A DNA stretch of 64,000 nt from CAG-791 sp963658695. GTDB lineage: Bacteria; Bacillota; Clostridia; Lachnospirales; Lachnospiraceae. Position 1 is the first letter of the stretch; the number at the start of each line of letters is the position of its first letter. Made by a program: the position numbers and the translations under genes. Below, in pieces: positions 18,430-26,909 of the stretch. The notes under the pieces were generated by a model. The model made no database searches. It was not told the origin of the DNA and worked only from the letters and a program-made list of their open reading frames with translations. The stretch is from contig CAVKRN010000001.1 in NCBI GenBank assembly GCA_963658695.1, forward strand, positions 1 to 64,000. The letters run 5' to 3'.

Positions 18430-19542
18430 TTAGTGCAACGTGTAGTTTCTTGTAGTCAGGATATCCCGCGCTTCCGCAAGATCAGCTTCCGAATAGAACT
18501 CCACGCGAAGTGTACCCTCCTGGTATTCCCGGTTGTGGGTGATGCCGATATTTTTGATATTGATGGCGTTTACGGCAAGGAGCGTCACCACCTCTGCCAG
18601 CATGCCGGGGTGATCCTCGATATCAACATGCAGAACATGGAGAAGATTCTGTGCNNNNNNNNNNCTGTCAAAGCTGTCACGGTAACTCTTGGCATTATCA
18701 AAGAACTGATAGATTTCGTCCTGCTTGTGCTCTGCGATGCTTTGCCGAATCCCCTGCAGCCCGGCGATGTAGTCGTCGAGGAGTCTGGTTATATTGTCAG
18801 CGTTTGTCATGCAGATCTGCTGCCACATAACCGGCGAAGAAGAGGATATGCGTGTAATATCCTTAAAGCCGCCTGCCGCGATGGCATGCATGACCGCATC
18901 GTCGGAATCGGATGCCTGCACGAGATTGACGAGCTCTGCAGAGACAACGTGGGGCAGATGGGAGATGCCTGCAACGGCATAATCATGGAACGGACAGGAG
19001 ATCACGAGGGGAATGGCCTTGATCCGGCAGACAAACTCCTGCATCATCAGCGTTTTCTCCTTCGGCGTTTCATCCGTGGGGGCCACAATATAGTAAGCAT
19101 TTTCCAGAAGACCAGCCCGGGAGTTGTGGTAACGCGTTCGCTCGGAGCCGGTCATAGGATGTCCTCCCACAAAGTAGGGGGAAAAGCCGGCCGCCTCCAC
19201 GTGCTCCTGAATATCACGCTTGGTGGAGCCAATGTCGGTCAGAATGGCAGATGTTTTAAGATGTCCCTGCAGTGCATGAAGATTCTCGGCATTTTTCTGA
19301 ACGGGTGCGCACAGGAAAACAATGTCACAGGCCTCGAACATTGATCCTTGAAGCGGTCCGTCGCTGCTGCAGGCACCTCGATTGACAACGCCGTCCTTCA
19401 TAGCCTCCAGGAGTGTATCGCGGGAAGGGTTGTAAGCCACTATATCCGCATCCGGCCAGTACTGGCGAATTGCCTTTGCGATAGAACCGCCGATCAGCCC
19501 TAGTCCGATAAAACCAAAGCGCATGGAATTAAAATCTGTCAT
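18430..19542 (-). CDS. tyrA: Prephenate dehydrogenase with C-terminal ACT domain (contains assembly gap)
   Basis: NAD-dependent step of tyrosine synthesis. The Rossmann motif FGFIGLGLIGGSIAKA opens the protein, and the catalytic region contains FVGGHPMTGSERTRY and the HLPHVVSAELV segment. A C-terminal ACT-type domain (LHVLHVDIEDHPGMLAEV to INIKNIGITHNREYQEG) suggests feedback control by an aromatic amino acid. Ten N at 18655-18664 hide the linker between domains; the frame is kept across them, but the true length is unknown. ATG 19542 follows GGAGA on the minus strand and is preferred to the longer open frame. aroA follows about 50 bases downstream. Confidence 0.93.
   Translation of the reverse strand: MTDFNSMRFGFIGLGLIGGSIAKAIRQYWPDADIVAYNPSRDTLLEAMKDGVVNRGACSSDGPLQGSMFEACDIVFLCAPVQKNAENLHALQGHLKTSAILTDIGSTKRDIQEHVEAAGFSPYFVGGHPMTGSERTRYHNSRAGLLENAYYIVAPTDETPKEKTLMMQEFVCRIKAIPLVISCPFHDYAVAGISHLPHVVSAELVNLVQASDSDDAVMHAIAAGGFKDITRISSSSPVMWQQICMTNADNITRLLDDYIAGLQGIRQSIAEHKQDEIYQFFDNAKSYRDSFDXXXXAQNLLHVLHVDIEDHPGMLAEVVTLLAVNAINIKNIGITHNREYQEGTLRVEFYSEADLAEARDILTTRNYTLH
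18655..18664. other. Assembly gap (ten N)
   Basis: Ten unresolved bases inside tyrA, between the catalytic domain (ending RDSFD) and the ACT domain (starting AQNLLHVLH). The round number suggests a placeholder rather than a measured length. Confidence 0.98.
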
Positions 19543-19714
19543 TTTCGCTTGTCTCCGATGTCTCTTGTGCGACAATTCAAACGCAAGCAGATTTACTATG
19601 CGCTAAGCTCCGAACAGTCACACTTCTATATGTAGGAACAGTTAACTTCAAAAGTTTACCGCAGGAGAACCAATTTATCCACATGGGATTGAATATGTTT
19701 TCGGGGAATGCACA

Positions 19715-19960
19715 GCAGGGGATGCCGCAGACATGGATGGTGCTCATGTTTTCCTCGCAGGGATTCTCTATGAATGTCCCAGATTCACCAGACGCCCGAT
19801 CCGCGCGAAACTCGTCCGTCCACGGGTCTTCCTTTGGAAGTCTCGTGTCTTGGACTCGAACAGGTCGCGCTCTCGTCGGGCTGGTGAATCTGCTTCCTTC
19901 ATGAGAATCCAACTGCTCGTCACAAAATCGCACCATTCCATTGTCTGCGGCATCCCCTGC
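19715..19960. repeat. Complete 246-bp long inverted-repeat element (family 1, copy B), MITE-like
   Basis: Its ends are perfect 18-bp inverted repeats, GCAGGGGATGCCGCAGAC at 19715-19732 and GTCTGCGGCATCCCCTGC at 19943-19960. The arms continue to match imperfectly toward a central near-palindrome, GTCTTCCTTTGGAAGTC, so the whole unit could fold into one long hairpin. Copy A at the window start matches the left arm. No target-site duplication and no plausible protein were found. It fills most of the roughly 580-base gap between divergent tyrA and leuS; the remaining bases hold the leuS promoter and nothing else I recognise. Confidence 0.85.
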
Positions 19961-20016
19961 GTCAGGGTTACGGTAACGTCGGGCATACACACGCCCACCT
20001 GTCGGATTCCTCAGAG

Positions 20017-20045
20017 TTGACACCCGCATACGGCAGGCATAAAAT
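20017..20045 (+). promoter_or_regulatory. Promoter of leuS
   Basis: TTGACA at 20017-20022 and TAAAAT at 20040-20045 with a 17-base spacer, about 80 bases before the leuS start codon and 57 bases after the long inverted-repeat element. Confidence 0.85.
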
Positions 20046-20126
20046 CTACGACGTATGTATCCTTGGGATATATGCGCACGACTGCTGTACAATGCAGGAA
20101 TCACAAGACAGGAAAGAGGTAACCGC

Positions 20127-22562
20127 ATGAAATACAATTTCAAGAAAATCGAGCCCAAGTGGCAGGCAGCCTGGAAAGAGGCCGATGCCTTTAAGGCCAT
20201 CGATTTTGACAAAAAACCGAAGTGGTACGGACTGGTAGAATTTCCCTATCCCTCCGGCGCCGGCATGCACGTCGGACATATCAAGGCGTATTCTTCGATC
20301 GAGGTGCTGGCAAGAAAGCGCCGCATGCAGGGCTATAACGTTCTCTTCCCCATCGGCTTTGATTCCTTCGGCCTTCCGGCAGAAAACTATGCCATCAAGA
20401 CCAATACGCATCCGCATGTAATTACGGAGAAGAATATCGCCCATTTCTCCGAACAGCTCCAGAAGGTAGGATTTTCCTTTGACTGGTCCAGAGAATTTGC
20501 AACCTCTCGTTCGGACTACTACAAATGGACCCAGTGGATCTTCTTAAAGCTCTTCGAGCACGGCCTGGTATTCCGCTCGAAGACGCTGGTTAATTACTGC
20601 CCGCACTGCAAGGTGGTTCTGTCCAACGAGGATTCTCAGGGTGGTAAGTGTGATATCTGCCACAGCGATGTGGTACAGTTGGCCAAGGATGTGTGGTTCC
20701 TTCGCATCACGGAGTATGCGGACAAGCTTCTGGATGGTCTTCAGGACGTGGACTATCCGGATTCGGTCAAGCAGCAGGAGGTTGCCTGGATCGGACGATC
20801 AGAGGGTACCTTTGCTGATTTCCAGGTTTCCAACGGAAAAGGCGAGGCAATTCCCGGAGAGAAGCTGGAGATTTATACCACACGCTGCGATACGCTCTAC
20901 GGCGTAACCTTCATGGTTGTGGCTCCGGAGCATCCGATTCTGGATAAATATAAGGATCAGATCGCCAACTGGGATAAGGTTGAGGAATACCGCAGAGATT
21001 CTGCCAAGAAGACAGAGTTCGAGCGCACCCAGCTGGTCAAGGATAAGACCGGCGTTCAGATTGACGGTCTTGCAGCCATTAACCCGATTACCGGCAAGGA
21101 GATCCCGGTATTCATTTCCGATTATGTCATGATGGGATATGGTACCGGCGCGATCATGGCGGTACCGGCACATGATCAGAGAGATTATGATTTTGCCAAG
21201 AAGTTCGGCGTTCCGATTGTGGAAGTCATCAAGGGCGGCGACATCGAGAAGGAAGCCTATACCGGAGACGGCGAAATGGTGAATTCCGGCTTCTTAAACG
21301 GCATGACCAACAAAAAGGACTCCATTGCGAAGATGCGCGAGTATCTTCAGGAGAAGGGGCTTGGTCACAAGGGCGTGCAGTACAAGATGAAGGACTGGGC
21401 TTTCAACCGTCAGCGCTATTGGGGTGAGCCCATTCCGCTGATTCACTGTGAGAAGTGCGGCACCGTCGGAGTTCCGGAAAGCGACCTTCCGCTGACACTG
21501 CCGGAGGTGGAGAATTTTGAGCCCGGACAGGACGGCAAGAGCCCGCTGGCACGCATTGATTCCTTTGTCAACTGCACCTGCCCCAAGTGCGGAGGTTCGG
21601 CCAAGAGAGAGACCGATACCATGCCGCAGTGGGCCGGATCTTCCTGGTATTTCCTTCGCTTCTGCGATGCCCACAACGACAAGGCCTTCGCAGACCGGAA
21701 AAAGCTGGAATACTGGATGCCGGTAGACCATTACAACGGCGGCATGGAGCATGTTACAAGACACCTTCTGTATTCCAGATTCTGGCATCATTTCCTCTAT
21801 GACATCGGGGAGGTCAATACGCCGGAGCCGTATGCAAAGCGCACCTACCAGGGCATGATTCTGGGCGCGGATGGCCAGAAGATGTCCAAGTCCAGAGGAA
21901 ATGTCATCGACCCGGTGGATATTGTCGAGCAGTATGGAGCAGATACACTTCGTACCTATGTCATGTTCATGGGCGATTACGGCAGCGCTGCGCCGTGGAG
22001 CGATGAATCCTTAAAGGGCTGCAAGCGCTTCTTGGAGCGCGTGGCCGGCTTTACGGAGATGATTGAGGATAAGGAAGAGAATCCGGAGTTGGAGGCCAAG
22101 CTCCATAAGACCATCAAAAAGGTGTCGGAAGACATCGACAACATGAAGTTCAACACGGCAATTGCAGCGCTCATGGCGCTGACCAATGACTTCTACAAGG
22201 AAGGCCGGTTAACCAAAGAGGATGTCACTACCTTTGTGCAGCTTCTGTCTCCCTTTGCACCGCACCTCACCGAGGAAATGTGGGAGCAGCTGGGCATGAA
22301 TCCGGACGGCAAGACATTCTGCACGCTTTCGGCATGGCCGGTGTATGACGAGAAGAAGACCGTTGACAGCACGCTGAAAATGGGCGTTCAGGTCAACGGC
22401 AAGCTCCGCGGTACCATTGAGATTCCGGCAGATGCCGATAAGGATCTGGTGCTGGAGACCGCCAAGAAGGATGAAAATGTTGCCAAGTATCTGGCAATGG
22501 GAACGCTGGTGAAGGAGATCTACGTACCCGGCAAGATTTTGAATTTTGTAGTAAAGAGCTGA
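20127..22562 (+). CDS. leuS: Leucyl-tRNA synthetase
   Basis: Class I synthetase charging tRNA-Leu, 811 residues, the normal bacterial size. The HIGH-type motif is HVGH in PSGAGMHVGHIKAYS (about residue 49), and the KMSKS motif is intact in QKMSKSRGNVIDP (about residue 588). The large CP1 editing insert, with TTRCDTLYGVTFMVVAPEHP and GYGTGAIMAVPAHDQRDY, is present, as is a zinc-binding-like CEKCGTVG / CTCPKCGG pair. The C-terminal anticodon-binding and LeuRS-specific regions end in YVPGKILNFVVKS. ATG 20127 follows GGAAAGAGG. No T-box leader was found; it has its own sigma-A-type promoter and a terminator. Confidence 0.97.
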   Translation: MKYNFKKIEPKWQAAWKEADAFKAIDFDKKPKWYGLVEFPYPSGAGMHVGHIKAYSSIEVLARKRRMQGYNVLFPIGFDSFGLPAENYAIKTNTHPHVITEKNIAHFSEQLQKVGFSFDWSREFATSRSDYYKWTQWIFLKLFEHGLVFRSKTLVNYCPHCKVVLSNEDSQGGKCDICHSDVVQLAKDVWFLRITEYADKLLDGLQDVDYPDSVKQQEVAWIGRSEGTFADFQVSNGKGEAIPGEKLEIYTTRCDTLYGVTFMVVAPEHPILDKYKDQIANWDKVEEYRRDSAKKTEFERTQLVKDKTGVQIDGLAAINPITGKEIPVFISDYVMMGYGTGAIMAVPAHDQRDYDFAKKFGVPIVEVIKGGDIEKEAYTGDGEMVNSGFLNGMTNKKDSIAKMREYLQEKGLGHKGVQYKMKDWAFNRQRYWGEPIPLIHCEKCGTVGVPESDLPLTLPEVENFEPGQDGKSPLARIDSFVNCTCPKCGGSAKRETDTMPQWAGSSWYFLRFCDAHNDKAFADRKKLEYWMPVDHYNGGMEHVTRHLLYSRFWHHFLYDIGEVNTPEPYAKRTYQGMILGADGQKMSKSRGNVIDPVDIVEQYGADTLRTYVMFMGDYGSAAPWSDESLKGCKRFLERVAGFTEMIEDKEENPELEAKLHKTIKKVSEDIDNMKFNTAIAALMALTNDFYKEGRLTKEDVTTFVQLLSPFAPHLTEEMWEQLGMNPDGKTFCTLSAWPVYDEKKTVDSTLKMGVQVNGKLRGTIEIPADADKDLVLETAKKDENVAKYLAMGTLVKEIYVPGKILNFVVKS

Positions 22563-22576
22563 TCGTTTTTATGAGG

Positions 22577-22615
22577 AGTGCCTCTGCGCCGCAGTTAGCG
22601 CAGGGGCACTTCTTT
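22577..22615 (+). terminator. Rho-independent terminator of leuS
   Basis: AGTGCCTCTGCGC (22577-22589) pairs with GCGCAGGGGCACT (22598-22610), then TCTTT. Confidence 0.88.
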
Positions 22616-22620
22616 GTGGG

Positions 22621-22645
22621 TACTGATCCTACGCCCGCCAGCGAC
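22621..22645 (+). repeat. Family 2 repeat, truncated copy
   Basis: TACTG, five differing bases, then ACGCC, one extra base, and GCCAGCGAC: the left arm of the family 2 consensus, stopping before the GGGTCC core. It follows the leuS terminator. Confidence 0.5.
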
Positions 22646-22704
22646 ATTCACATAGTTACCAACAAAAGCGAAAGAATCCTGTAAAATTTCTATAAAATGT
22701 ACGA

Positions 22705-22733
22705 TTGAGCGCAGAAATTGAAAAAGGTACTAT
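22705..22733 (+). promoter_or_regulatory. Probable promoter of the BMP lipoprotein gene
   Basis: TTGAGC at 22705-22710 and TACTAT at 22728-22733, spacer 17 bases. Each hexamer matches four of six consensus positions. It would give a leader of about 150 bases. Confidence 0.5.
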
Positions 22734-22792
22734 ATCTAGTAATCTGATAGTCATTTCGGCCGTCCTTTCTCGGAGACCGGAGTGTTCAAAAT

Positions 22793-22872
22793 GGATACGG
22801 CGGGAAAGGTCTGCTGTATCCGGTAGAGGCGTGTTCGCGCTGCATCATGCCCTGCCGTATCGCAAGCAGCGC
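22793..22872 (+). promoter_or_regulatory. Leader with two mutually exclusive folds upstream of the BMP gene
   Basis: GGATACGGC (22793-22801) can pair with GCTGTATCC (22813-22821), leaving GCGCTGC (22837-22843) free to pair with GCAGCGC (22866-22872) directly before the ribosome site. Alternatively GATACGGC (22794-22801) pairs perfectly with GCCGTATC (22854-22861), which lies inside that second hairpin and would disrupt it. This resembles a riboswitch or attenuator switch, but it matches no riboswitch consensus I can recall, and no ligand is assigned. Confidence 0.45.
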
Positions 22873-22887
22873 AGAGAGAGGAGTATT

Positions 22888-24183
22888 ATGAAAAAGAAGC
22901 TCGTTAGTGTACTGGCTGCGATGTCTCTTGGCGCAGCAGCTCTGGCTGGCTGCGGCTCCAGTTCTTCCGCAGACACATCCGCTGCAGCAGATTCTACAGC
23001 TACTGCAGAAGCTGCTTCCACCGAAGAGGCCGCTGCAGAGGAAGCCTCCACAGAAGAGACCGCCTCGGCTGCAGCCGGCATGAAGGTTGGTTTTATTTTC
23101 CTTCACGATGAGAATTCCACGTATGACCTGAACTTCATGAATGCAGCCAAGGAAGCTTGCGACAAGCTTGGCGTGGAGATGATCAGCAAGACCAATATTC
23201 CGGAAGGCCAGGAGGCCTATGATGCAGCATGTGAGCTTGCAGACGCAGGCTGCAGCTTCATCTTTGCAGACAGCTTTGGTCATGAGGACTACATCATTGA
23301 GGCTGCCAAGGAGTTCCCGGAGGTGCAGTTCAGCCACGCAACCGGAACGAAGGCACACACCGAGAATCTTGACAACTTCCACAACGCGTTCGCATCCATT
23401 TATGATGGCCGTTACCTTGCCGGCGTTGCTGCAGGCATGAAGCTCAACGAGATGATCGACAACGGCGAGATCACCGCTGACGAAGCTAAGATGGGCTACG
23501 TTGGTGCGTATACCTACGCAGAGGTTATCTCCGGATACACTTCTTACTTCCTTGGCGCTCGTTCGGTATGCCCGACCGCAACCATGGAGGTTACTTTCAC
23601 CGGTTCCTGGTATGATGAGACAGCAGAGAAGGAAGGCGCTAACAAGCTGATCGAGGATGGCTGCGTTCTTCTGAGCCAGCATGCCGATTCCATGGGCGCT
23701 CCGACTGCCTGTGAGACCGCCGGTGTTCCGGACGTTTCCTACAACGGCAGCACGGTTTCTGCTTGCCCGAACACCTTTATTGTTTCCTCCCGCATCAACT
23801 GGGAGCCTTACTTTGAGTATGCAATCAACTGCGTAGCAAACGGCGAGGCAATTGACACCGATTGGACCGGCACCCTTGCAACCGGCTCGGTTGAGCTGAC
23901 AGAGCTTGGCAGTGCAGCAGCAGAGGGAACGCAGGAGAAGATCGACGAGGTGAAGGCTGAGCTGGAGGCTGGTACGCTCCATGTATTTGATACCTCTACC
24001 TTTACTGTAGAAGGTAAGACTCTGGACAGCTACATGGCGGATGTTGATACCGATGCAGATTACACCGGTGATCATGAGGTCGTTTCTGACGGCTACTTCC
24101 ATGAGTCTGGTGAGGGCTTCCGTTCTGCTCCGTATTTCAACGTTCAGATCGATGGCATCACACTGCTGGATACAGCATTCTAA
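22888..24183 (+). CDS. BMP-family substrate-binding lipoprotein, probable nucleoside receptor
   Basis: A 431-residue surface lipoprotein: signal peptide with lipobox LAGC (Cys22), Ala/Glu/Ser-rich linker, then the BMP/Med/PnrA fold (MKVGFIFLHDENSTYDLNFMNAAKEA, IFADSFGHEDYIIEAAKEFPEVQF, GRYLAGVAAGMK, ADSMGAPTACE). Family members bind purine nucleosides for ABC import, and the ABC genes lie downstream. ATG 22888 follows AGAGAGGAG and is preferred to the longer open frame. Codon use suggests strong expression. A terminator between it and the ATPase gene should make the receptor more abundant than the membrane subunits. Confidence 0.9.
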   Translation: MKKKLVSVLAAMSLGAAALAGCGSSSSADTSAAADSTATAEAASTEEAAAEEASTEETASAAAGMKVGFIFLHDENSTYDLNFMNAAKEACDKLGVEMISKTNIPEGQEAYDAACELADAGCSFIFADSFGHEDYIIEAAKEFPEVQFSHATGTKAHTENLDNFHNAFASIYDGRYLAGVAAGMKLNEMIDNGEITADEAKMGYVGAYTYAEVISGYTSYFLGARSVCPTATMEVTFTGSWYDETAEKEGANKLIEDGCVLLSQHADSMGAPTACETAGVPDVSYNGSTVSACPNTFIVSSRINWEPYFEYAINCVANGEAIDTDWTGTLATGSVELTELGSAAAEGTQEKIDEVKAELEAGTLHVFDTSTFTVEGKTLDSYMADVDTDADYTGDHEVVSDGYFHESGEGFRSAPYFNVQIDGITLLDTAF

Positions 24184-24205
24184 AAAAGATCCGGTACAGT
24201 GAAAA

Positions 24206-24243
24206 GGGAGGGCGGCGCTGCTGCAGGCCGCGCCGCCCTTTTT
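24206..24243 (+). terminator. Intra-operon terminator after the BMP gene
   Basis: GGGCGGCGC (24210-24218) pairs with GCGCCGCCC (24230-24238) followed by five T, with AAAAGGG upstream. The ABC genes start 36 bases on, so partial read-through probably sets subunit ratios. Confidence 0.85.
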
Positions 24244-24278
24244 GTGTTATAAGCAAAACCAAAGAGGATGACAACGGT

Positions 24279-25817
24279 ATGGAGAACGAGACGAGGACAG
24301 CGGCAGTTTCCCTTCGGGGCATTTCCAAAACCTTTGGACTGATTACTGCCAATAAGGATGTGGATCTTGATATCTATCGCGGTGAAATTCTCGCCCTTCT
24401 TGGAGAAAACGGAAGCGGCAAGACCACATTAATGAACATGATTGCCGGTATTTATTATCCGGACGAGGGACACATTTATATTGACGGCAAGGAAGTCTTT
24501 ATCCAGTCACCCAAGGATGCGCTGCGTCTTGGTATCGGCATGGTACACCAGCATTTTAAGCTGATTGACGTGCTCTCGGCCGCCGAGAATATTGTTCTTG
24601 GTCTGGAGGGGAAGCTGAATCTGAAGGAGGCTACGGCGAAGATTCGCGCCATCTGCGATAAATACGGATTTGATGTGGATCCGGAGCAGAAGATCTACGA
24701 TATGTCGGTGTCACAGAAGCAGACCGTTGAAATCGTAAAGGTTTTGTACCGCGGCGCGGACATTCTGATTCTGGATGAACCGACGGCTGTTCTGACGCCC
24801 CAGGAGGTGGAAAAGCTGTTCCGCGTCCTTCGCAAGATGCGGGAGGACAACAAGACCATCGTGATCATCACGCATAAGATGCGCGAGGTGGAGGAACTCT
24901 CGGACCGCGTGGCGGTTCTGCGCAAGGGCCAGTACATCGGCAGTATGATGACCAAGGATACCAACACCGAAGAGATGACCAACATGATGGTTGGCCACAA
25001 GGTCACGCTGAATATTGAGCGTCCGCTCCCGGAGAATCCCCGTCCCCGTCTGGAAGTGAAGGATCTTACGGTTCGCGGCGCAGACGGTGTCGTAAAGCTC
25101 CAGAACATTTCCTTTACCGTGAATACCGGAGAAATTCTCGGCATTGCCGGCGTTTCCGGAAGCGGCCAAAAGGAGCTTCTGGAAGCCATTGCCGGTCTTC
25201 AGAATACCGAACAGGGGACAATTCGCTATATAGAGGATGACGGTGCCAAGGAGGATCTGATTGGAAAGGATCCGCTGAAGATTGCACAGATGGGTGTCTC
25301 TTTATCCTTTGTTCCGGAGGATCGACTGGGCATGGGCCTGGTCGGCAGTATGGACCTTAGCGACAACATGATGCTGCGCTCCTTCCGCGACGGCCACTCG
25401 ATTTTTACCAATCGCAAAAAGCCCCAGGCTCTTGCCAGGGAGGTGGTGGACAATCTGCAGGTTGCTACGCCCAGCATTGAAACGCCGGTGCGCCGCCTTT
25501 CCGGCGGTAATGTGCAGAAGGTTCTCGTCGGCCGCGAAATTGCTTCGGCACCGACCGTCCTTCTGACTGCCTATGCGGTTCGCGGGCTGGACATTAACGC
25601 TTCCTATATCATCTATGACCTGGTCAATGAGCAGAAGAAAAAGGGCGTTGCCATTGTCTTTGTCGGAGAGGATCTGGATGTTCTTCTGCAGCTTTCGGAT
25701 CGTATTCTGGTGCTGTGTGACGGACAGCTTTCCGGCATTGTGGATGCAAGGACCACAGATAAAAATGAAGTGGGCAGACTGATGAGCTGTGTGGGAGGAG
25801 CAAATGAAGCAGAATAA
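24279..25817 (+). CDS. Nucleoside/sugar-type ABC importer, double ATPase subunit
   Basis: A 512-residue tandem ATPase of the RbsA/NupO type. The first half has an intact Walker A GENGSGKTT, a signature-like MSVSQKQ and Walker B ILILDEPTAVL. The second half is degenerate: GVSGSGQKE lacks the Walker A lysine-threonine pair, the signature LSGGNVQKV is kept, and the Walker B region reads LLTAYAVRGLD without the usual DEPT-like sequence. A weak second site is common in this family, but this Walker B replacement is further from the norm. It should energise the two permeases encoded next. It follows the BMP gene across a terminator and overlaps the next gene by 14 bases. Confidence 0.92.
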   Translation: MENETRTAAVSLRGISKTFGLITANKDVDLDIYRGEILALLGENGSGKTTLMNMIAGIYYPDEGHIYIDGKEVFIQSPKDALRLGIGMVHQHFKLIDVLSAAENIVLGLEGKLNLKEATAKIRAICDKYGFDVDPEQKIYDMSVSQKQTVEIVKVLYRGADILILDEPTAVLTPQEVEKLFRVLRKMREDNKTIVIITHKMREVEELSDRVAVLRKGQYIGSMMTKDTNTEEMTNMMVGHKVTLNIERPLPENPRPRLEVKDLTVRGADGVVKLQNISFTVNTGEILGIAGVSGSGQKELLEAIAGLQNTEQGTIRYIEDDGAKEDLIGKDPLKIAQMGVSLSFVPEDRLGMGLVGSMDLSDNMMLRSFRDGHSIFTNRKKPQALAREVVDNLQVATPSIETPVRRLSGGNVQKVLVGREIASAPTVLLTAYAVRGLDINASYIIYDLVNEQKKKGVAIVFVGEDLDVLLQLSDRILVLCDGQLSGIVDARTTDKNEVGRLMSCVGGANEAE

Positions 25818-26907
25818 AAAGGAAGCGCTTTTTCACGTTGTAAAGCGAAGAGATCTCTCCTTGTCAAAGGCGATTGGCATTCGCGTTGTGGCTATTTTGC
25901 TGGCCCTTGTACTGTGCGGCATCATCACCACCATAGCAACCGGTATCAATCCGATTGCAGTCTATGAGTCCATGATTTTAGGGGCGTTCGGTTCGACCCG
26001 CAAAACCTGGATCACCTTCCAGAATCTGGCTATCCTGCAGCTGATTGCGGTTGCACTGACACCGGCCTTTAAAATGAAATTCTGGAACGTAGGAGGAGAG
26101 GGACAGGTACTGATCGGCGGCCTTGCCGCTGCTGCCTGCATGATCTGTCTGGGCGATTCACTTCCCTCCGGGGTTCTCGTTCTGTGCATGATTGTTGCCA
26201 GTATCCTTGCCGGCGGACTTTGGGGCTGGATTCCTGCTTTTTTTAAATCCAAATGGAACACCAATGAAACGCTTTCCACGTTGATGATGAACTACATTGC
26301 CACACAGCTGGTAGCCTTCTATACCGTTGTCTGGGAGGTGCCCAAGGGCTCCGGCAAAATCGGAATCATCAACCAGGATTCCAATGCCGGATGGCTCCCG
26401 CAGCTGTTTGGCTCCAAGTATCTGCTGCCCATTGTGGTATCCGCGATCTTCACTGTAATTATGTATGTCTATCTAAAATACAGTAAGGGCGGCTATGAAA
26501 TTGCTGTTGTTGGTGAGAGCCCTAACACGGCCAAGTACGTCGGAATCCGCGTGCCCCGCATTATCCGGCGCACCATGTTCCTTTCCGGCGCCATTTGCGG
26601 CGTAGTAGGCCTTCTTCTGGTCGGCGGGATCAACCACACGATTACCACGACGGTGGTCGGCGGACAGGGCTTTACGGCTGTCATGGTATCCTGGATGTCC
26701 AAGTTCAATCCCTTCACCATGATTTTGTCCAGCTTCCTGATTGTATTTCTGGAAAGAGGGGCCGGAGAGATTTCTACCAGCTGCGGACTCAATCAGTCCT
26801 TTTCGGATATTCTGACGGGCGTTATCCTGTTCTTTATCATCGGCTGCGAGTTCTTTATCACGTACCGGCTGCAGTTTCGTAAAAAGGCAGAAGAGGAGGA
26901 AGCATAA
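25804..26907 (+). CDS. Nucleoside-type ABC importer permease 1
   Basis: About 367 residues with eight to ten membrane helices, resembling the BPD_transp_2 permeases NupP/YufP and RbsC. Typical runs are NLAILQLIAVALTPAFKMKFWNVGGEGQVLIGGLAAA and GESPNTAKYVGI. ATG 25804 follows GGGAGGAG and lies within the end of the ATPase gene. The next permease starts two bases after its stop. The two permeases should form the membrane heterodimer served by the BMP lipoprotein. Confidence 0.92.
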   Translation: MKQNKKEALFHVVKRRDLSLSKAIGIRVVAILLALVLCGIITTIATGINPIAVYESMILGAFGSTRKTWITFQNLAILQLIAVALTPAFKMKFWNVGGEGQVLIGGLAAAACMICLGDSLPSGVLVLCMIVASILAGGLWGWIPAFFKSKWNTNETLSTLMMNYIATQLVAFYTVVWEVPKGSGKIGIINQDSNAGWLPQLFGSKYLLPIVVSAIFTVIMYVYLKYSKGGYEIAVVGESPNTAKYVGIRVPRIIRRTMFLSGAICGVVGLLLVGGINHTITTTVVGGQGFTAVMVSWMSKFNPFTMILSSFLIVFLERGAGEISTSCGLNQSFSDILTGVILFFIIGCEFFITYRLQFRKKAEEEEA

Positions 26908-26909
26908 TT

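Noticed and set aside
18430..19542. tyrA as a pseudogene
   Set aside because: The only interruption is the N-filled assembly gap; both domains are intact and in one frame.
19768..19998. Small reading frames inside the 246-bp inverted-repeat element
   Set aside because: They run through both arms in different frames, have no ribosome site, and the differences from the other copy do not follow a coding pattern.
19543..20126. T-box leader for leuS
   Set aside because: No T-box core sequence or antiterminator was found; a clear promoter only about 80 bases before the gene leaves no room for one.
22740..22887. Purine riboswitch before the nucleoside transporter
   Set aside because: The conserved loop sequences of the purine aptamer are absent.
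22786..24102. A 438-residue minus-strand frame opposite the BMP gene
   Set aside because: Same cause: biased codons keep the opposite frame open. Cys-rich low-complexity translation without family features.
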